A DNA stretch of 64,000 nt from JANXQG01 sp963804375 (lineage in GTDB: Bacteria > Planctomycetota > Planctomycetia > Pirellulales > Thermoguttaceae), in contig CAWDQE010000022.1 in the NCBI GenBank assembly GCA_963804375.1, positions 620,001 through 684,000 on the forward strand, in the 5' to 3' direction. The notes below the pieces were generated by a model. The model saw only the letters and a list, made by a program, of their open reading frames with translations. It made no database searches and was not told the DNA's origin. Shown here piece by piece: positions 31,902 to 45,900 of the stretch. The number at the start of each line of letters is the position of its first letter. Within the stretch, counting starts at the first letter, position 1. The position numbers were made by a program, and so were the translations under genes.

Positions 31902-34900
31902 ATGAGGTGTTTACGTAATGTGGCGGCGGGGCTGGCGTGCGGGCTGGCCGTGTTAGTGTCTTCCCTCTCCCCGGCAGCGGGCCAGTCGCTCACTTGGACC
32001 GGCGCCGTATCGAATGCATGGGACATTCAAGCCACGCAGAACTGGTTGAATTCGAGCGGCACGCAGACCTACTCTGACGGCAGCGACGTGACCTTCGGCG
32101 ACCTCGCTATTACGAACACGAATACGAACATCGTCATTACCGCGGGCGGGGTTTCGCCGGCGAGCGTCACGTTTACCAACAACACGACGCCCTACACGTT
32201 CAACGGCGGGCCGATCAACGACTCAGGCGCGGGCCCCACGGCGGTCACGCTCAACGGGTCGGGCAGCGTGACGTTCAGCAGCTCCAACACCTACACGGGC
32301 GGCACCACGATCAACGCCGGCACCCTGGTATCGGCTTCCCAGTACGCGCTCGGCACGGGCACGATTACCCTCAACGGCGGTGCGCTCAGGGTCTCGGGCG
32401 GCTCGCCGGGCCTGGTGGCCACGTTCTACGGTAACGCGACCACGCCCGGTTACCCGTACGGGACGAACGGGGGGAACGGGGCCACCCAATATTCCACGCT
32501 CGCCAATTTGAATGCCTACACCGCTTCATTGCCCTTGGATTACACGACCACGACCGCCAACCCGCTGAACACCACCAATGCGCTGGAATTCAACGGGAGT
32601 TTCAATCTCCTCGGTTGGGAGACTGCCTTCGGCAACAGCATCGGCAACAGCAACTTCACCTCCCGCTTCGATGGCAGCATCTTCATCGCCACCGGCGGGA
32701 CGTACGAGATCTGCACCAATAGCGACGACAACTCGATGGTCTTCATCGACGGCAACCTGGTCCGCAGCGACAACTACAATCAGGGGGTAGCGGGCACGAC
32801 GACCAATCCGGCCCCTCAACAGCATACCGAGTCCACCAACCTGTTTCCGGTGACCCTCACGGCGGGCTGGCACAGCTTCACCGCCATGGAAGGCCAGGGC
32901 AGCGGCGGCTACGGTCTGAACGTCTCGTACGACGGACCCGATACCGGCGACACCACCGCAAGCTTCAACAACTGGGCCTTCATTCCCAACTCGGTTCTGG
33001 CCTCGGGGGTTGCGGCCTACGGCAATTCCATGAATGTGACGGCGCCGTCCAGTCTGACCCTCAGCGGGTCGGTGAGCTTCACCAGCCTTTCGTTGGGCAG
33101 CGCGTTGCACGTCAGCGGCAGCGGCGGCAGCAGCACAGGGCTGACCTTTTATGGCACTACCCTCTCGGGCAGCGGCACCTTGAACGTCGATGCGGGCGTG
33201 AGCGTCCTGCTCCCTGCCGTCGGCGATAACGGGACAGCGGCGACATTCATCAAGACGGGAAATGGGGCCGCGGTGCTTTCCGGCACGAATACGTTCACGC
33301 CCGGCACGGCCTTCCAGGTCAACGCCGGCAGCCTGGTGGCGGTGGGACAGAATTACGCCAACCCCGGCCCGGCCGCCGGACCGCTGGGCAGCGCGCCGAT
33401 TACCTTGAACGGCGGCGGGCTGGTGCTGGCCGCCGCAACGACCGACGCCCTGACGCTGACCTTTGACCTGGTTTCCGGCAACGCGGTTACGCTGGCCGGC
33501 AGCGGCGGTTCGATCATTGCCGGCATGGGCAGCGCGGCAAGCGGGGCGGTGGCCAACGGCACGGTCACGCTGGCCGGCTCCAGCGCTTTCCCCATCGCCG
33601 CGGGGCAGACGTTGAACCTGGGCAGCAGCAACGGGTATACCCTCGGCATCGATCCCGGTCTGCAGTTCAGCAACAGCGGCACGATCTCCGGCGGGCCGGG
33701 CAGCGTTACCTTGTCGGCCGGCAACCTGACGTCTTCCGTGGGGACCTTCGAGCGCTGCCAGCGGCGGCACCCTGACGATGGCCGGCCCGATCAGCACCGG
33801 CGTGTATGCCCCGGCCGCCACGGGCACCGTGGTCTTGAGCGGCGCCTACTCGGGCTCGCTGGCGAACCTGGCGCCGGCCGCGGGAGGCACCTTGGTGATC
33901 GCCAACAACATTTCCGCCGGCACGCTGAACGTGGCCGGCGGGGCTTACGCGGCCACCAGTCCGGCGTCGTTCGGCCCGACGACCTTGCAGTTCAACGGCG
34001 GCACGCTGGCCGCCGCCGCGGCCCTCACCGGCGGCAATGCGATTGCGAATTCCCTGGTCTTCACCACCACCGGCGCCAAGACGCTCAACTTCGGCGGCAC
34101 TTTCAACCTGGAACTGAGCGGGTCGCTGAACTTGAGCAGCGGCACGTACAATCTGAATGACCCCGCCGGCATGGGGACCCTTTCCGGCGTGATCAGCGGC
34201 GGCGGCACGTTGAACATCACGGGCAATCCGACGCTGACCGCCGCCAATACCTATACCGGCAAGACGATCCTCAACAGCAACACGGATGTGACGATCGGCA
34301 ACAATCGGGCCTTCGGCACGGGAACGATCACCTTCTCGTCCTCCAGCAGCGATGGGTTCCAGGCCAGCACCCCTTTGGTCGGCGGCAACGCCATCGCCAA
34401 TCCCTGGGCGATCGCCAGGAACGACGCGGCCTGGTTCAATGGGGCCAATGCCATCCAGCTTTCCGGCAGCAGCTCGCTGCCCTCGGGCACCGAGAGCATC
34501 GAGCTGACCAACCCAGGCTTGACCGTGGTCCTTTCCGGGTCGATTTCGGGGGCCGGCGGCAGCCTGCTGCGGTCTTCCGGCAGCGCGGGCCAAGTCAACG
34601 GCACCCTGATCATCAACAATCCGGCCAACACCTTCAGCGGCGGGTTCACGCTGCAAAGTCTGGGCGGCTACGTCGATGTCCAGGGGGCCAGCACGACCGT
34701 CAGCCTCGGTTCGGTCACCAAGGGCCCGCTGGGGACGGGCGCGATCACCATCGGCAGCAGCAACACGGGCTATATCGGCCTGTTGAACAGTTCGCCGCTG
34801 GCGGTGACCTTGGCCAACGCGCTGACTATTGACGACGGCTGTTATTACATGAGCAGTTCCGGCCTGACGTTCAGCGGGCACGTGACGCTGGGCGGAACGA

Positions 34901-37900
34901 GCCCGATGATCAACTTCTTGCTGGGCACGAACGACAACATCGCTTTCACCGGCACCATCATCGGCGGCGACGGGATCAATCTCCGCCAGGGGTATGGCGG
35001 CGGGGGCTTGAAGCTCAGCGGGACGGCCAGTACTTACTCGGGTGCGACGTCGATCACCATGGGCACGCTGATCGCCGGCGGCAATGCTTTTTCCGGCGCC
35101 AACGGCGTGTTCGGCGACGCCACCAGTGCGATCACGATCGGCGACGCGAATTCAGGGGGGAATCCGGCCGCGCTGGTGACCGGCGGCGCGTACACGATCG
35201 GCCGTCCGATCACGGTGAATGCCACGGCCGGCCCCACGACGCTGGGGACGATCGGCGGGGGCACTTCCACCTATTCCGGTGCGATCCTGGTCAACAGCAG
35301 CAGCGTGGCGCTGAGCGCGGTGCCCGGCAGTTCGGTGTTGTTCACGGGCAACATCAGCGGCAGCGGGGGAATTACCGCGAGTTCCTCGGGCAACGGCAAC
35401 GTGGGCCTGATGGGCACGAACAGTTATACGGGGGCCACGACCGTGGCCGGCGGGCAGTTGACGCTGGATTACAGCGCTTTGGCGGCCTCGGCCGGGACGG
35501 TGGGGGGCATCGTACCGCCCGCCTCGCCGGTGGTGCTCAGCGGCGGCACGCTGGCCTTCGCGGGGAATGCTTCCGCGGCGGTCAACGAGACGTTCGTATC
35601 GACCGGCGTGGCGGGCTTCGGTTCGACGGTGGTGGTCAGCGGCAGCGGGACTGGGGTGAAGGTCAATTTGGGGCCGCTCAGCCGTAGCGGCGGGGTGCTC
35701 GACCTGGCCGCCAGCGCGGGTGTCTTCAGCACCTCGAGTTCCAACACCAACGGTATCCTGGGCGGCTACCTGACCGTCAATGGCTACACCGATTGGGCCA
35801 GCGTCAACGGCGGCGGGACGGTCGTCGGCCTGTCGGCCAATGGGGGCTACAATACGAATGATTTCAGCAATCCGGGCAACAATGTGGACGTGACTGGCGC
35901 AGTTTCGCCGCCGGCGGGCGCGACCACGGTCAACAGCCTGCGGTTCAACAGCGGTTCGGTCAACCTAAGCCTCAACGGTCCCCTCACGCTGGCCAGCGGG
36001 GGGATTTTGGTGACCCCGTCGGGCGGCTCCTCCGGCATCTCGGGGGGGGCCCTGACCTCCTCCTCGGGCACGACGGCCGCCAATAGCCTGGCCGACGTGG
36101 TGGTCATGCAAGGCAACACGGCTGCGCCCTTTACCATCAGCTCGCCGATTACCGACAACGGCGGCACGCCGGTCGGATTGACCAAGGGCGGTCCCGGCGC
36201 GCTGCTTCTGACCGGCTCGAACACCTTCACGGGTCCGATCAGCGTCAGCGGCGGGACGCTGCAAATGGGCGCGGTTCTGGCCGGCAACATCGCCAACAAC
36301 GGCGCGGTGGTTCTGAACATGAACGCCAACCAGACCTACGGCGGAACGATCAGCGGCGGCGGCAGCCTGACCAAGGGCGGCAGCGGGAGCCTGACCCTCA
36401 AGGGGATGAATTCCTACAGCGGCCCGACCATCATCAACCAAGGCACGTTGCAATTGGCCGGCGCAGGCATCTTGCCCAATGTTCCCGAGACGGCCGGCTA
36501 TACGCTGGCCTACCAATTGCAGATCGGCACGAACCAGAATCTCAGCGGCGGCGTTCCTTACACGGTGAACAATGCCGCCAGCATCCCCAATGGCTCTTTC
36601 AGCCGCGTGGGATACTACATGGAGGTGCAGCAATCCGGCGGTCCGCTGCAATGGGTCTATGTCTCATTCGACGCGTCCGATTTGTCGACAAACGCGAGCA
36701 TGCTGGGAGTGCCCATCGCGTCCACGGGCGAGTTCTACCACTACAACAACGGCAGCCAAGGCAGCGTGACGATCACCAATATGAACGTCGCCTCGAACGT
36801 GCCGGGCATCGTGACGGGCAACAACATCAGCACGGGCCTCGTGCAGTTCTGGCCGAGCAATTACGGCAACGGCAACGGTTACGGCGTTCCCAATGCGACG
36901 GCTGGTCAGTGGGGCCTAGCCGACGACGGGGCCGGCACCGGCCAAGGCTACGGGTCGATGAAGATCGGCAATTATGGCGCCGGCGCGGAGCAAATGTTGA
37001 TTTCCTTCAACGACTGGAACGGCGGCACCTATGATGTGGGCCTGGGGAATGGCGGCCCGACCTACAATAATGACTACACCTTCGCGGCGAACGCCGGGAA
37101 TTACGTGGTCAAGAACCTGGATATCGTGGTCGGAAACCCGGGCTTCAGCGTCTTGCCCAGCGTAACGCCCGTGTCGATCGCCTCCGGCGCGACGCTGGAC
37201 CTCGGTGGCGCGCGCCAGCAGATTGCCTCGTTGTCGGAACGTCACGCCCGGCAACGGCGGCACGATCATCAACAGCAATTCCGGCACCTTGTCCATCCTG
37301 ACGCTCAGCCCCAGCGGCAGCTCGACCACCTTCAGCGGCACGATCGGCGGCAGCGGGGCACCCTCTGGGTCGGGCCCGATCAGCCTAGTGATGAGCGGCA
37401 GCGGCACGCAACTCCTCGCTGGATCGCTGCTGGGCTCGGGGAGTTTGACCGTCAACTCCGGGGCGCTGGTCCTCGGCGCTTCGAATTCGCTCCTGGGCGT
37501 CACGACCCTCGCCGGCGGCACGCTGCAGTTGAACAATTCCCAGGCCCTGGCAGACCAGACCTTGATGCTCAGCCCGACAGCGGGCGTGCTGAACACGGCC
37601 GGACTTGCCAGCCTGAACCTGGGCGGCCTTGCGGGAGCGGGGAATCTGGCCGCTCCGGCCGGCCCGCTGACCATCGGCGGCAACGGCATGACGACGACCT
37701 ACGCCGGCAATCTCAGCGGGGCAACCTCGCTGACCAAGGTCGGCTCGGGCAGTCTCTACCTGAGCGGCAGCAATAGCGTGGGCAACACGTTGGTCTCGGC
37801 AGGTGCCATCGAGGCTGAGCTGGCGGACTCGCTCTCCGGCTCGGTGAGTGTGGCCGGCGGGGCCGGACTCACCCTGCCGACGGGCAATGGCGCGACGGGC

Positions 37901-39637
37901 TGGACGGGCAGCCAGATCGGCGCCTTGCTGGTCAGCGCCAGTTGGGCCAACAACTCCAGCCTACTTACCATCGATACCACGAACGCCAGTGTGACGATCG
38001 CCAACAGCATTAACCAGCCGCTCTCGTTGACCAAGGTAGGGCCTGGCACGCTGACCCTGGCCGCGTCGAATACCTACAGCGGCCCGACCACGGTCACGGG
38101 CGGCGCCCTGAATCTGGCGCACAACCTGGCCGTGCAGAACAGCACGGTCACCGTCTCGTCCAGCGGCGCCCTGACTTTCGCCGCGGGCATCACCAGTCCG
38201 ACGCTTGGCGGGCTGGCGGGCTCGGCCAGCCTCGCGCTGGCCACCGCCGCTGCCGAACCCGTCACGCTGAACGTCGGGCAAAACGGCCAGAATACGACCT
38301 ACGGCGGCAGCTTGAGCGGCGCGGGCGGCCTGAACAAAGTGGGTGCCGGCACGCTCACCCTGACCACTTCCAGCAGTTACGGCGGCGCCACGACCATCAG
38401 CAACGGGGTGTTGCAGTTGCGGGGCGTTGTTGCTCCGGGTCTCGCCCATCGCTGGGGCTTTAACAACAGTCTGACTGACTCGGTGGGCGGCGTCTCGGCC
38501 ATTCTGTCCGGCAACGCGACCCTTGGAACCAATCAGGTCACGATCACCGGTAACGGGTCGAGCCACGTCAACTATGTTTCCTTGGGCAACGGCAGCACCA
38601 ACCTCCTGCCGACGACGAACTCGCCGTACACCGTCGAGCTATGGACCACGGAAAACCAGCCGGAGAGCTGGTCGCGCATCTTTGACTTCGGTACCACGGC
38701 GGGCGGCCCCAGCAACCTGCTCTGGTCCTGGACGCAAGGAACGAATAATCCCAGCGTGATCTCCCCCAACAGCCAGAATTTCAACGCGGCGACGTTCACG
38801 CCCGGCACGGAGTATCACATTGCCCTCGTGGTTACGCCCAACGGCACCGGATCGAACCTCTCCTGGTACCAGTACACCGACAACGGCACCCTGGTCGCTT
38901 CGGGCACCGACCCGAACAACCCGGTGGCTTGGAATATTTCGCAGTTGACACAGACCAACATGTGGCTGGGCCGCTCGGAATACGGTGATGCGGACGCCAA
39001 CGCCAGCTACAACGAGGTTCGTATCTGGAACGCCGCCCTGACCCAGGCGCAACTCACCCAATTGACGGTACTTGGGCCCGACGGCAACCTATCCGGCAGC
39101 AATCTTCTACCAATCGGCACGCCGCTGGCGATCGCGGCCAACGGCACGTTGGACCTGAACGGCGCCAGCCAGCAGGTTGCCTCGCTTTCGGACGGCACGC
39201 CCGGCAGCGGCGGCAGCATTATCAACAGCAATACGGGCAGCGTGTCTGTCCTGACCCTCAGCCCCAGCGGCGGTTCGACCACGTTTAGCGGCATGATCCA
39301 GGGAGGCGGGACCCTGGGCTCGATCGGCGTGGTGCTCGACGGCCCCGGCACGTTGGTCCTCAGTGGCACCAATACTTACACGGGTGGAACGACCGTCTGG
39401 AACGGCACGCTGCAGCTCAACAACAGCGCGGCTCTTGCCGACGGCTCGAGCTTGTCCGTCGGCAGCGGATTGGCGGCCTTTGGCCTGGTTGAACCGTCGG
39501 CGGTTGCCGCCCCGGTCGCGGCTTCGCCCGCTGCGGCGGTTGCGGCGGTGCCCGAACCGGGGACCTTGGCGCTGTTGGGCGTTGCGGGAATCGTGGCGGC
39601 GGTGGCGGTCAGCCGGCGGAGGCGGATGAAGAGTTGA
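31902..39637 (+). CDS. giant PATR/PEP-CTERM adhesin-like protein 3 (two frameshifts)
   Basis: About 2,578 residues after correction. The signal peptide (MRCLRNVAAGLACGLAVLVS) and N-terminal repeats match gene 2. Slot A (about 32410-33000) is a PA14 domain (GLVATFYGN; GTYEICTNSDDNSMVFIDG). Slot B (36478-37132) is the beta-sandwich module also found in gene 1. Slot C (38441-39084) is LamG type I, also found in gene 1. The PEP-CTERM tag is VPEPGTLALLGVAGIVAA, ending RRRRMKS. The frame breaks at 33749, where the gene 2 and gene 4 copies show that one C was inserted (accttCgagc), and near 37238 (one surplus base in TCGGAACGTCACG). With both removed the protein is continuous. The backbone between 33753 and 36460 is nearly identical to gene 2. 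It is either a sound gene with assembly errors or a recently broken copy. Confidence 0.82.
33753..36460 (+). repeat. adhesin backbone block, copy in gene 3
   Basis: Nearly identical to 25608-28340 and 41877-44610. For most of its length the offset to gene 2 is a constant 8,148 bp. Confidence 0.85.
36478..37132 (+). repeat. beta-sandwich module shared with gene 1 (copy 2)
   Basis: NVPETAGYTLAYQLQIGT to AANAGNYVVKNLDIVV. Nearly the same as 20408-21060 in gene 1; it occupies slot B of gene 3, where genes 2 and 4 carry LamG-like modules. Confidence 0.8.
38441..39084 (+). repeat. LamG-like module type I, copy in gene 3
   Basis: AHRWGFNNSLTDSVGG to SYNEVRIWNAALTQAQL; occupies slot C. Close copy of 13938-14582 in gene 1. 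Confidence 0.8.
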
Positions 39638-39973
39638 AAGCACGGGCATGGCCCTCGTTTAACCGGGAGCCAACGGCGACGGGGCATGCCTCGTAGGGTG
39701 GGACAAGCGACGGGCACCATGCGTAGCATGGTCGGCGATGCACGGCCCACCATAATAGAACTCAAACTGTAAACGCCCCGGCTGGGGCGAAAGCTGGCGT
39801 TACAGTTTGAGGAAGTCCAAGAAACTTGCCCCCTCTACCGGGATTGGCAAGCGGATACCCGGGCTTTCCCGAGCTTGGGTTCGGGTATCGGGGTACCCGC
39901 TTGCGGCTGGCAGGTTGCGGCAGGGGGCTTTTGCATACCCAAGAAAGAGTGTTTCAGATCGGGAGTATGTCTC
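39638..39973 (+). other. spacer before gene 4 with long inverted repeat
   Basis: No gene. Arms 39761-39777 and 39796-39811 (CTCAAACTGTAA... and ...TTACAGTTTGAG) form a 16-bp stem with one bulged A, and an 18-nt loop. There is no T-run. The leader structure at 39848-39903 follows. Confidence 0.6.
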
Positions 39974-42900
39974 ATGAGGTGTTTACGTAATGTGGCGGCG
40001 GGGCTGGCGTGCGGGCTGGCCGTGTTAGTGTCTTCCCTCTCCCCGGCAGCGGGCCAGTCGCTCACTTGGACCGGCGCCGTATCGAATGCATGGGACATCC
40101 AAACCACGCAGAACTGGTTGAATTCGAGCGGCACGCAGACCTACTCTGACGGCAGCGACGTGACCTTCGGCGACGGCACCGCCAATCCGAGTATCGCCAT
40201 TACCGCGGGCGGGGTTTCGCCGGCGAGCGTGACGTTTACCAACAATACGACGCCCTACACGTTCAGCGGCGGGCCGATCAACGACGTGACCGGCGGCACC
40301 ACGGCGGTCACGCTCAACGGGTCGGGCAGCGTGACGTTCAGCGGCACCAACACCTACACGGGCGGCACCACCATCAACGCCGGCAGCCTGGTGGCTGCTT
40401 CCCCCGGCGCGGTGGGCACGGGCCCCATCGTCCTCAGCGGCGGCGTGTTGCAGGTGAATGGCACTCCGTTGGGCCTCGCCCATCGCTGGAGCTTCAACAA
40501 CAGTCTGGCCGACTCGGTGGGGGGCAGCAGCGCCACGGTTTTCGGCAGCACGACCCTTAGCGCCAATCAGGTCACGCTGACCAGCGCCGGGGGGCATCAA
40601 GACGCGTACGTCAGTTTGGGCACTAACATCCTGCCGACCACAAACTCGCCGGTGACCATCGAATTGTGGGCCACGCAGAACGCGGTGCAGAACTGGTCGC
40701 GGATCTTCGACTTCGGCAACGGCACGGGCAATAACATACTCATGGCTTGGACTGGGGGCACCACAATCACCAATGATCAGCTTCGCTATCAAGCTGCCAA
40801 CGGCGCCAATAGCCAGGAAAACAACCAGCTTGCGCCGTATACGCTGGGCACGGAATACCATATTGCCGTCGTGATCACGCCCTACACCGACCCTACCGCC
40901 GGCGCCAGCACAACGTTCACCGCATACAAGATGGACGCCTTGGGGAACGTGTTGAACACGGCCACCTTCAACGATCCGGGCGCGAGCCTGGCGGGCCTGG
41001 TCCAGACCAACATGTGGCTGGGCCTCTCAGAATATGGCGCCGATTCCTCCGCCAGCGCCAGCTACAACGAATTTCGTATCTGGGATACGGCCCTCACCCA
41101 GCAGCAGCTCTTGGCAAATTCGCTCGCCGGGCCCGACGCCAATCTTAACGGGCTTTACAACAACGCGATCTCCGTCACGGCGCCGTCAGGTATTAGCGTT
41201 TCTAACGGGCTGGCGACCTTCCCCAGTATTGCCCTGGGCAGCGCGCCTGCACGTCAGCGGCAGCAACGCAGTGATGACTTTTAACAGCACGAGCGTCTCG
41301 GGCACGGGCACGTTGAACGTCGATGCGGGCATGAGCGTCCTGCTCCCTGCCGTCGGCGATAACGGGACCGCGGCCACCTTCGTCAAGACGGGTGCCGGGC
41401 CGGTGGTGCTCACCGGCACGAATACGTTCACCGCCGGCACGGCCTTCCAGGTCAACGTGGGCAGCCTGGTGGCGGTGGGACAGAGTTACACGAGCCCCGG
41501 CCCGGCCAGCGGTCCGTTGGGTAGCGCGCCGATTATCCTCGGCGGCGGCGGGCTGGTGCTGGCCGCCGCCACGACCGACGCCCTGACGCTGACCTTTGAC
41601 CTGGTCTCCGGCAACGCGGTCACGCTGGCCGGCAGCGGCGGTTCGATCATCGCCGGCATGGGCAGCGCGGCAAGCGGGGCGGTGGCCAACGGCACAGTCA
41701 CGCTGGCCGGCTCCAGCGCTTTCCTCATCGGGGCGGGGCAGACGTTGAGCCTGGGCAGCAGCAACGGCTACGTATTGAACATCGATCCGGGCCTGGCCTT
41801 CAGCAATAGCGGCACGCTCTCCATTGGACCGGGCAGCGTTACCTTGCAGGCCAGCAACCTGGCCCTGGCGGGGACCTTGAGCGCTGCCAGCGGCGGCACC
41901 CTGACGATGGCCGGCCCGATCAGCACCGGCGTCTATGCCCCGGCCGCCACGGGCACCGTGGTCTTGAGCGGCGCCTACTCGGGCTCGCTGGCGAACCTGG
42001 CACCGGCCGCGGGAGGCACCCTGGTGATCGCCAACAACATTTCCGCCGGCACGCTGAACGTGGCCGGCGGGGCTTACGCTGCCACCAGTCCGGCGTCGTT
42101 CGGCCCGACGACCTTGCAGCTCAACGGCGGCACGCTGGCCGCCGCCACGGCCCTCACCGGCGGCAATGCGATTGCGAATTCCCTGGTCTTTACCACCACC
42201 GGCAGCAAGACGCTCAACTTCGGCGGCAGTTCCAACCTGGAACTGAGCGGGTCGCTGAACTTGAGCAGCGGCACGTACAATCTGAATGACCCCGCCGGCG
42301 TGGGGACCCTTTCCGGCGTGATCAGCGGCGGCGGCACGTTGAACATCACGGGCAATCCGACGCTGACCGCCTTCAATACCTATACCGGCAAGACGATCCT
42401 CAACAGCAATACGGATGTGACGATCGGCAACAATCGGGCCTTCGGCACGGGAACGATCACCTTCTCGTCCTCCAGCAGCGACGGGTTCCAGGCCGGCACC
42501 CCCTTGATCGGCGGCAACGCCATCGCCAATCCCTGGGCGATCGCCAAGAACGACGCGGCCTGGTTCAATGGGGCCAATGCCATCCAGCTTTCCGGCAGCA
42601 GCTCGCTGCCCTCGGGCACCGAGAGCCTCGAGCTGACCAACCCAGGCTTGACCGTGGTCCTTTCCGGGTCGATTTCGGGGGGCGGCAGCCTGCTGCGGTC
42701 TTCCGGCAGCGCGGGCCAAGTCAACGGCACCCTGATCATCAACAATCCGGCCAACACCTTCAGCGGCGGGTTCACGCTGCAAAGTCTGGGCGGCTACGTC
42801 GATGTCCAGGGGGCCAGCACGACCGTCAGCCTCGGTACGATCACCAAGGGCCCGCTGGGGACGGGCGCGATCACCATCGGCAGCAGCAACACGGGCTATA

Positions 42901-45900
42901 TCGGCCTGTTGAACAGTTCGCCGCTGGCGGTGACCTTGGCCAACGCGCTGACTATTGACGACGGCTGCTATTACATGAGCAGTTCCGGCCTGACGTTCAG
43001 CGGGCACGTGACGCTGGGCGGAACGAGCCCGATGATCAACTTCTTGCTGGGCACGAACGACAACATCGCTTTCACCGGCACCATCATCGGCGGCAACGGG
43101 ATCAATCTCCGCCAGGGGTATGGCGGCGGGGGCTTGAAGCTCAGCGGGACGGCCAGTACTTACTCGGGTGCGACGTCGATCACCATGGGCACGCTGATCG
43201 CCGGCGGCAATGCTTTTTCCGGCGCCAACGGCGTGTTCGGCGACGCCACCAGTGCGATCACGATCGGCGACGCGAATTCGGGGGGGAATCCGGCCGCGCT
43301 GGTGACCGGCGGCGCGTACACGATCGGCCGTCCGATCACGGTGAATGCCACGGCCGGCCCCACGACGCTGGGGACGATCGGCGGGGGCACTTCCACCTAT
43401 TCCGGTGCGATCCTGGTCAACAGCAGCAGCGTGGCGCGTAAGCGCGGTGCCCGGCAGTTCGGTGTTGTTCACGGGCAACATCAGCGGCAGCGGGGGAATT
43501 ACCGCGAGTTCCCCGGGCAACGGCAACGTGGGCCTGATGGGCACGAACAGTTATACGGGGGCCACGACCGTGGCCGGCGGGCAGTTGACGCTGGATTACA
43601 GCGGTTTGACGGCCTCGGCCGGGACGGTGGGGGGCATCGTACCGCCCGCCTCGCCGGTGGTGCTCAGCGGCGGCACGCTGGCCTTCGCGGGGAATGCTTC
43701 CGCGGCGGTCAACGAGACGTTCGTATCGACCGGCGTGGCGGGCTTCGGTTCGACGGTGGTGGTCAGCGGCAGCGGGACTGGGGTGAAGGTCAATTTGGGG
43801 CCGCTCAGCCGTAGCGGCGGGGTGCTCGACCTGGCCGCCAGCGCGGGTGTCTTCAGCACCTCGAGTTCCAACACCAGCGGCATCCTGGGCGGCTACCTGA
43901 CCGTCAATGGCTACACGGATTGGGCCAGCGTGAGCAGCAGCGGGACCATTGACGGCCTGTCGGCCAATGGGGGCTACAATACGAATGATTTCAGCAATCC
44001 GGGCAACAATGTGGACGTGACTGGCGCAGTTTCGCCGCCGGCGGGTGCGGTCACGGTCAACAGCCTGCGGTTCAACAGCGGTTCGGTCAACCTAAGCCTC
44101 AACGGTCCCCTCACGCTGGCCAGCGGGGGGATTTTGGTGACCCCGTCGGGCGGCTCCTCCGGCATCTCGGGGGGGGCCCTGACCTCCTCCTCGGGCACGA
44201 CGGCCGCCAATAGCCTGGCCGACGTGGTGGTGATCCAAGGCAACACGGCTGCGCCCTTTACGATCAGCTCGCCGATTACCGACAACGGCGGCACGCCGGT
44301 CGGTTTGACGAAGGGCGGCCCCGGCGCGCTGCTTCTGACCGGCTCGAACACCTTCACGGGTCCGATCAGCGTCAGCGGCGGGACGCTGCAAATGGGCACG
44401 GGACAGCCCGGCCAGGACACGCTTCTGAACGGCAACATCGCCAACAACGGCGCGGTGGTTCTGAACATAAACGCCAACCAGACCTACGGCGGAACGATCA
44501 GCGGCGGCGGCAGCCTGACCAAGGGCGGCAGCGGGACGTTGACCTTGCTCAACGTCAGTACCTATGGCGGTCCCACGACGATCAGCGGCGGAACGTTAAA
44601 GTTGCAGTTGGGGGGCGCCTTCGCTCCGCCCGACACGGGCGACCTGAAACTCTGGCTGGACGCCAGCGACTTATCGACACTGCAACTGAACGGCTCCCAG
44701 GTGGAACAATGGAAGGATAAGAGCGGTGCCGGGAACAATGCTGTGGCGATTAACAGCGGCAATGCACCGAATTACCTGGCCAGCGGTTTGGGCGGGACGC
44801 AACCGACGATCAGTATCAATGGCACGCCGGGTTTCTTGAGCAGCTTCAACCTGAACGATCCCAACGTTACGGTAGCGGTCATTTACCAGAATATGGGTGG
44901 CGCCAACAATGCGTCGCTGTTTGGGCACGACTCTGGCGGCGGCTGGCACCGTCTGCAACTCGTCGCCACCGGCAACGGCCCTAATTCTTATGGCGCCGGC
45001 GGCTATAATGTTGCCGTTCCCGGCATGGATTCGGCCAACGTGAACTCGTACATCCTGGTAAGTCAGGCCGGCGTGAGCAACGGCGCCAGCATCTACCTCA
45101 ATGGCGCGCTCGCGGCGGGTCCGTTCACCGACAATAATCCAAACGGCACGAACAATATGGCCATCGGGAATATCGACGGCAGCGGCGGTTGGGCGGGTAA
45201 CGTCGACATCTCCGCGGTCCTTGTCTACGATACCGCCCTGTCCTCAACTCAGGTGACAGCCCTGAATGCCTACATGAACGCCTGGATTGCGGGCAAGCGC
45301 GGCGGTATCAATCTCTTGCCGATCACCACGCCCCTGACGCTCGGGGCGAACGCCAGCTTCGATCTGAGCGGTTGCACCCAGCAGGTGGCTTCGTTGGCTG
45401 GCGGCGGCAGCGTCATCAACAGCAATTCCGGGTCCTCGTCCCTGCTGACCTTCAGCCCCAGCGGCGGCTCGACCACCTTCAGCGGCACGATCGATGGAAC
45501 CCAGGGCCCGATCAGCCTGGCGATGAATGGCAACGGCACGCAACTCCTCGCTGGATCGCTGCTGGGCTCGGGGAGTTTGACCGTCAACTCCGGGGCGCTG
45601 GTCCTCGGCGCTTCGAATTCGCTCCTGGGCGTCACGACCCTCGCCGGCGGCACGCTGCAGTTGAACAATTCCCTGGCCCTGGCTGGCCAGACCTTGACGC
45701 TCAGCCCAACGGCGGGCGTGCTGAACACGGCCGGACTTGCCAGCCTTACTCTGGGCGGCCTGGCGGGAGCGGGAAATCTGGCCGCTCCGGCCGGCCCGCT
45801 GACCATCGGCGGCAACGGCATGACGACGACCTACGCCGGCAATCTCAGCGGGGCGACCTCGCTGACCAAGGTCGGCTCGGGGACGCTCTACCTGAGCGGC

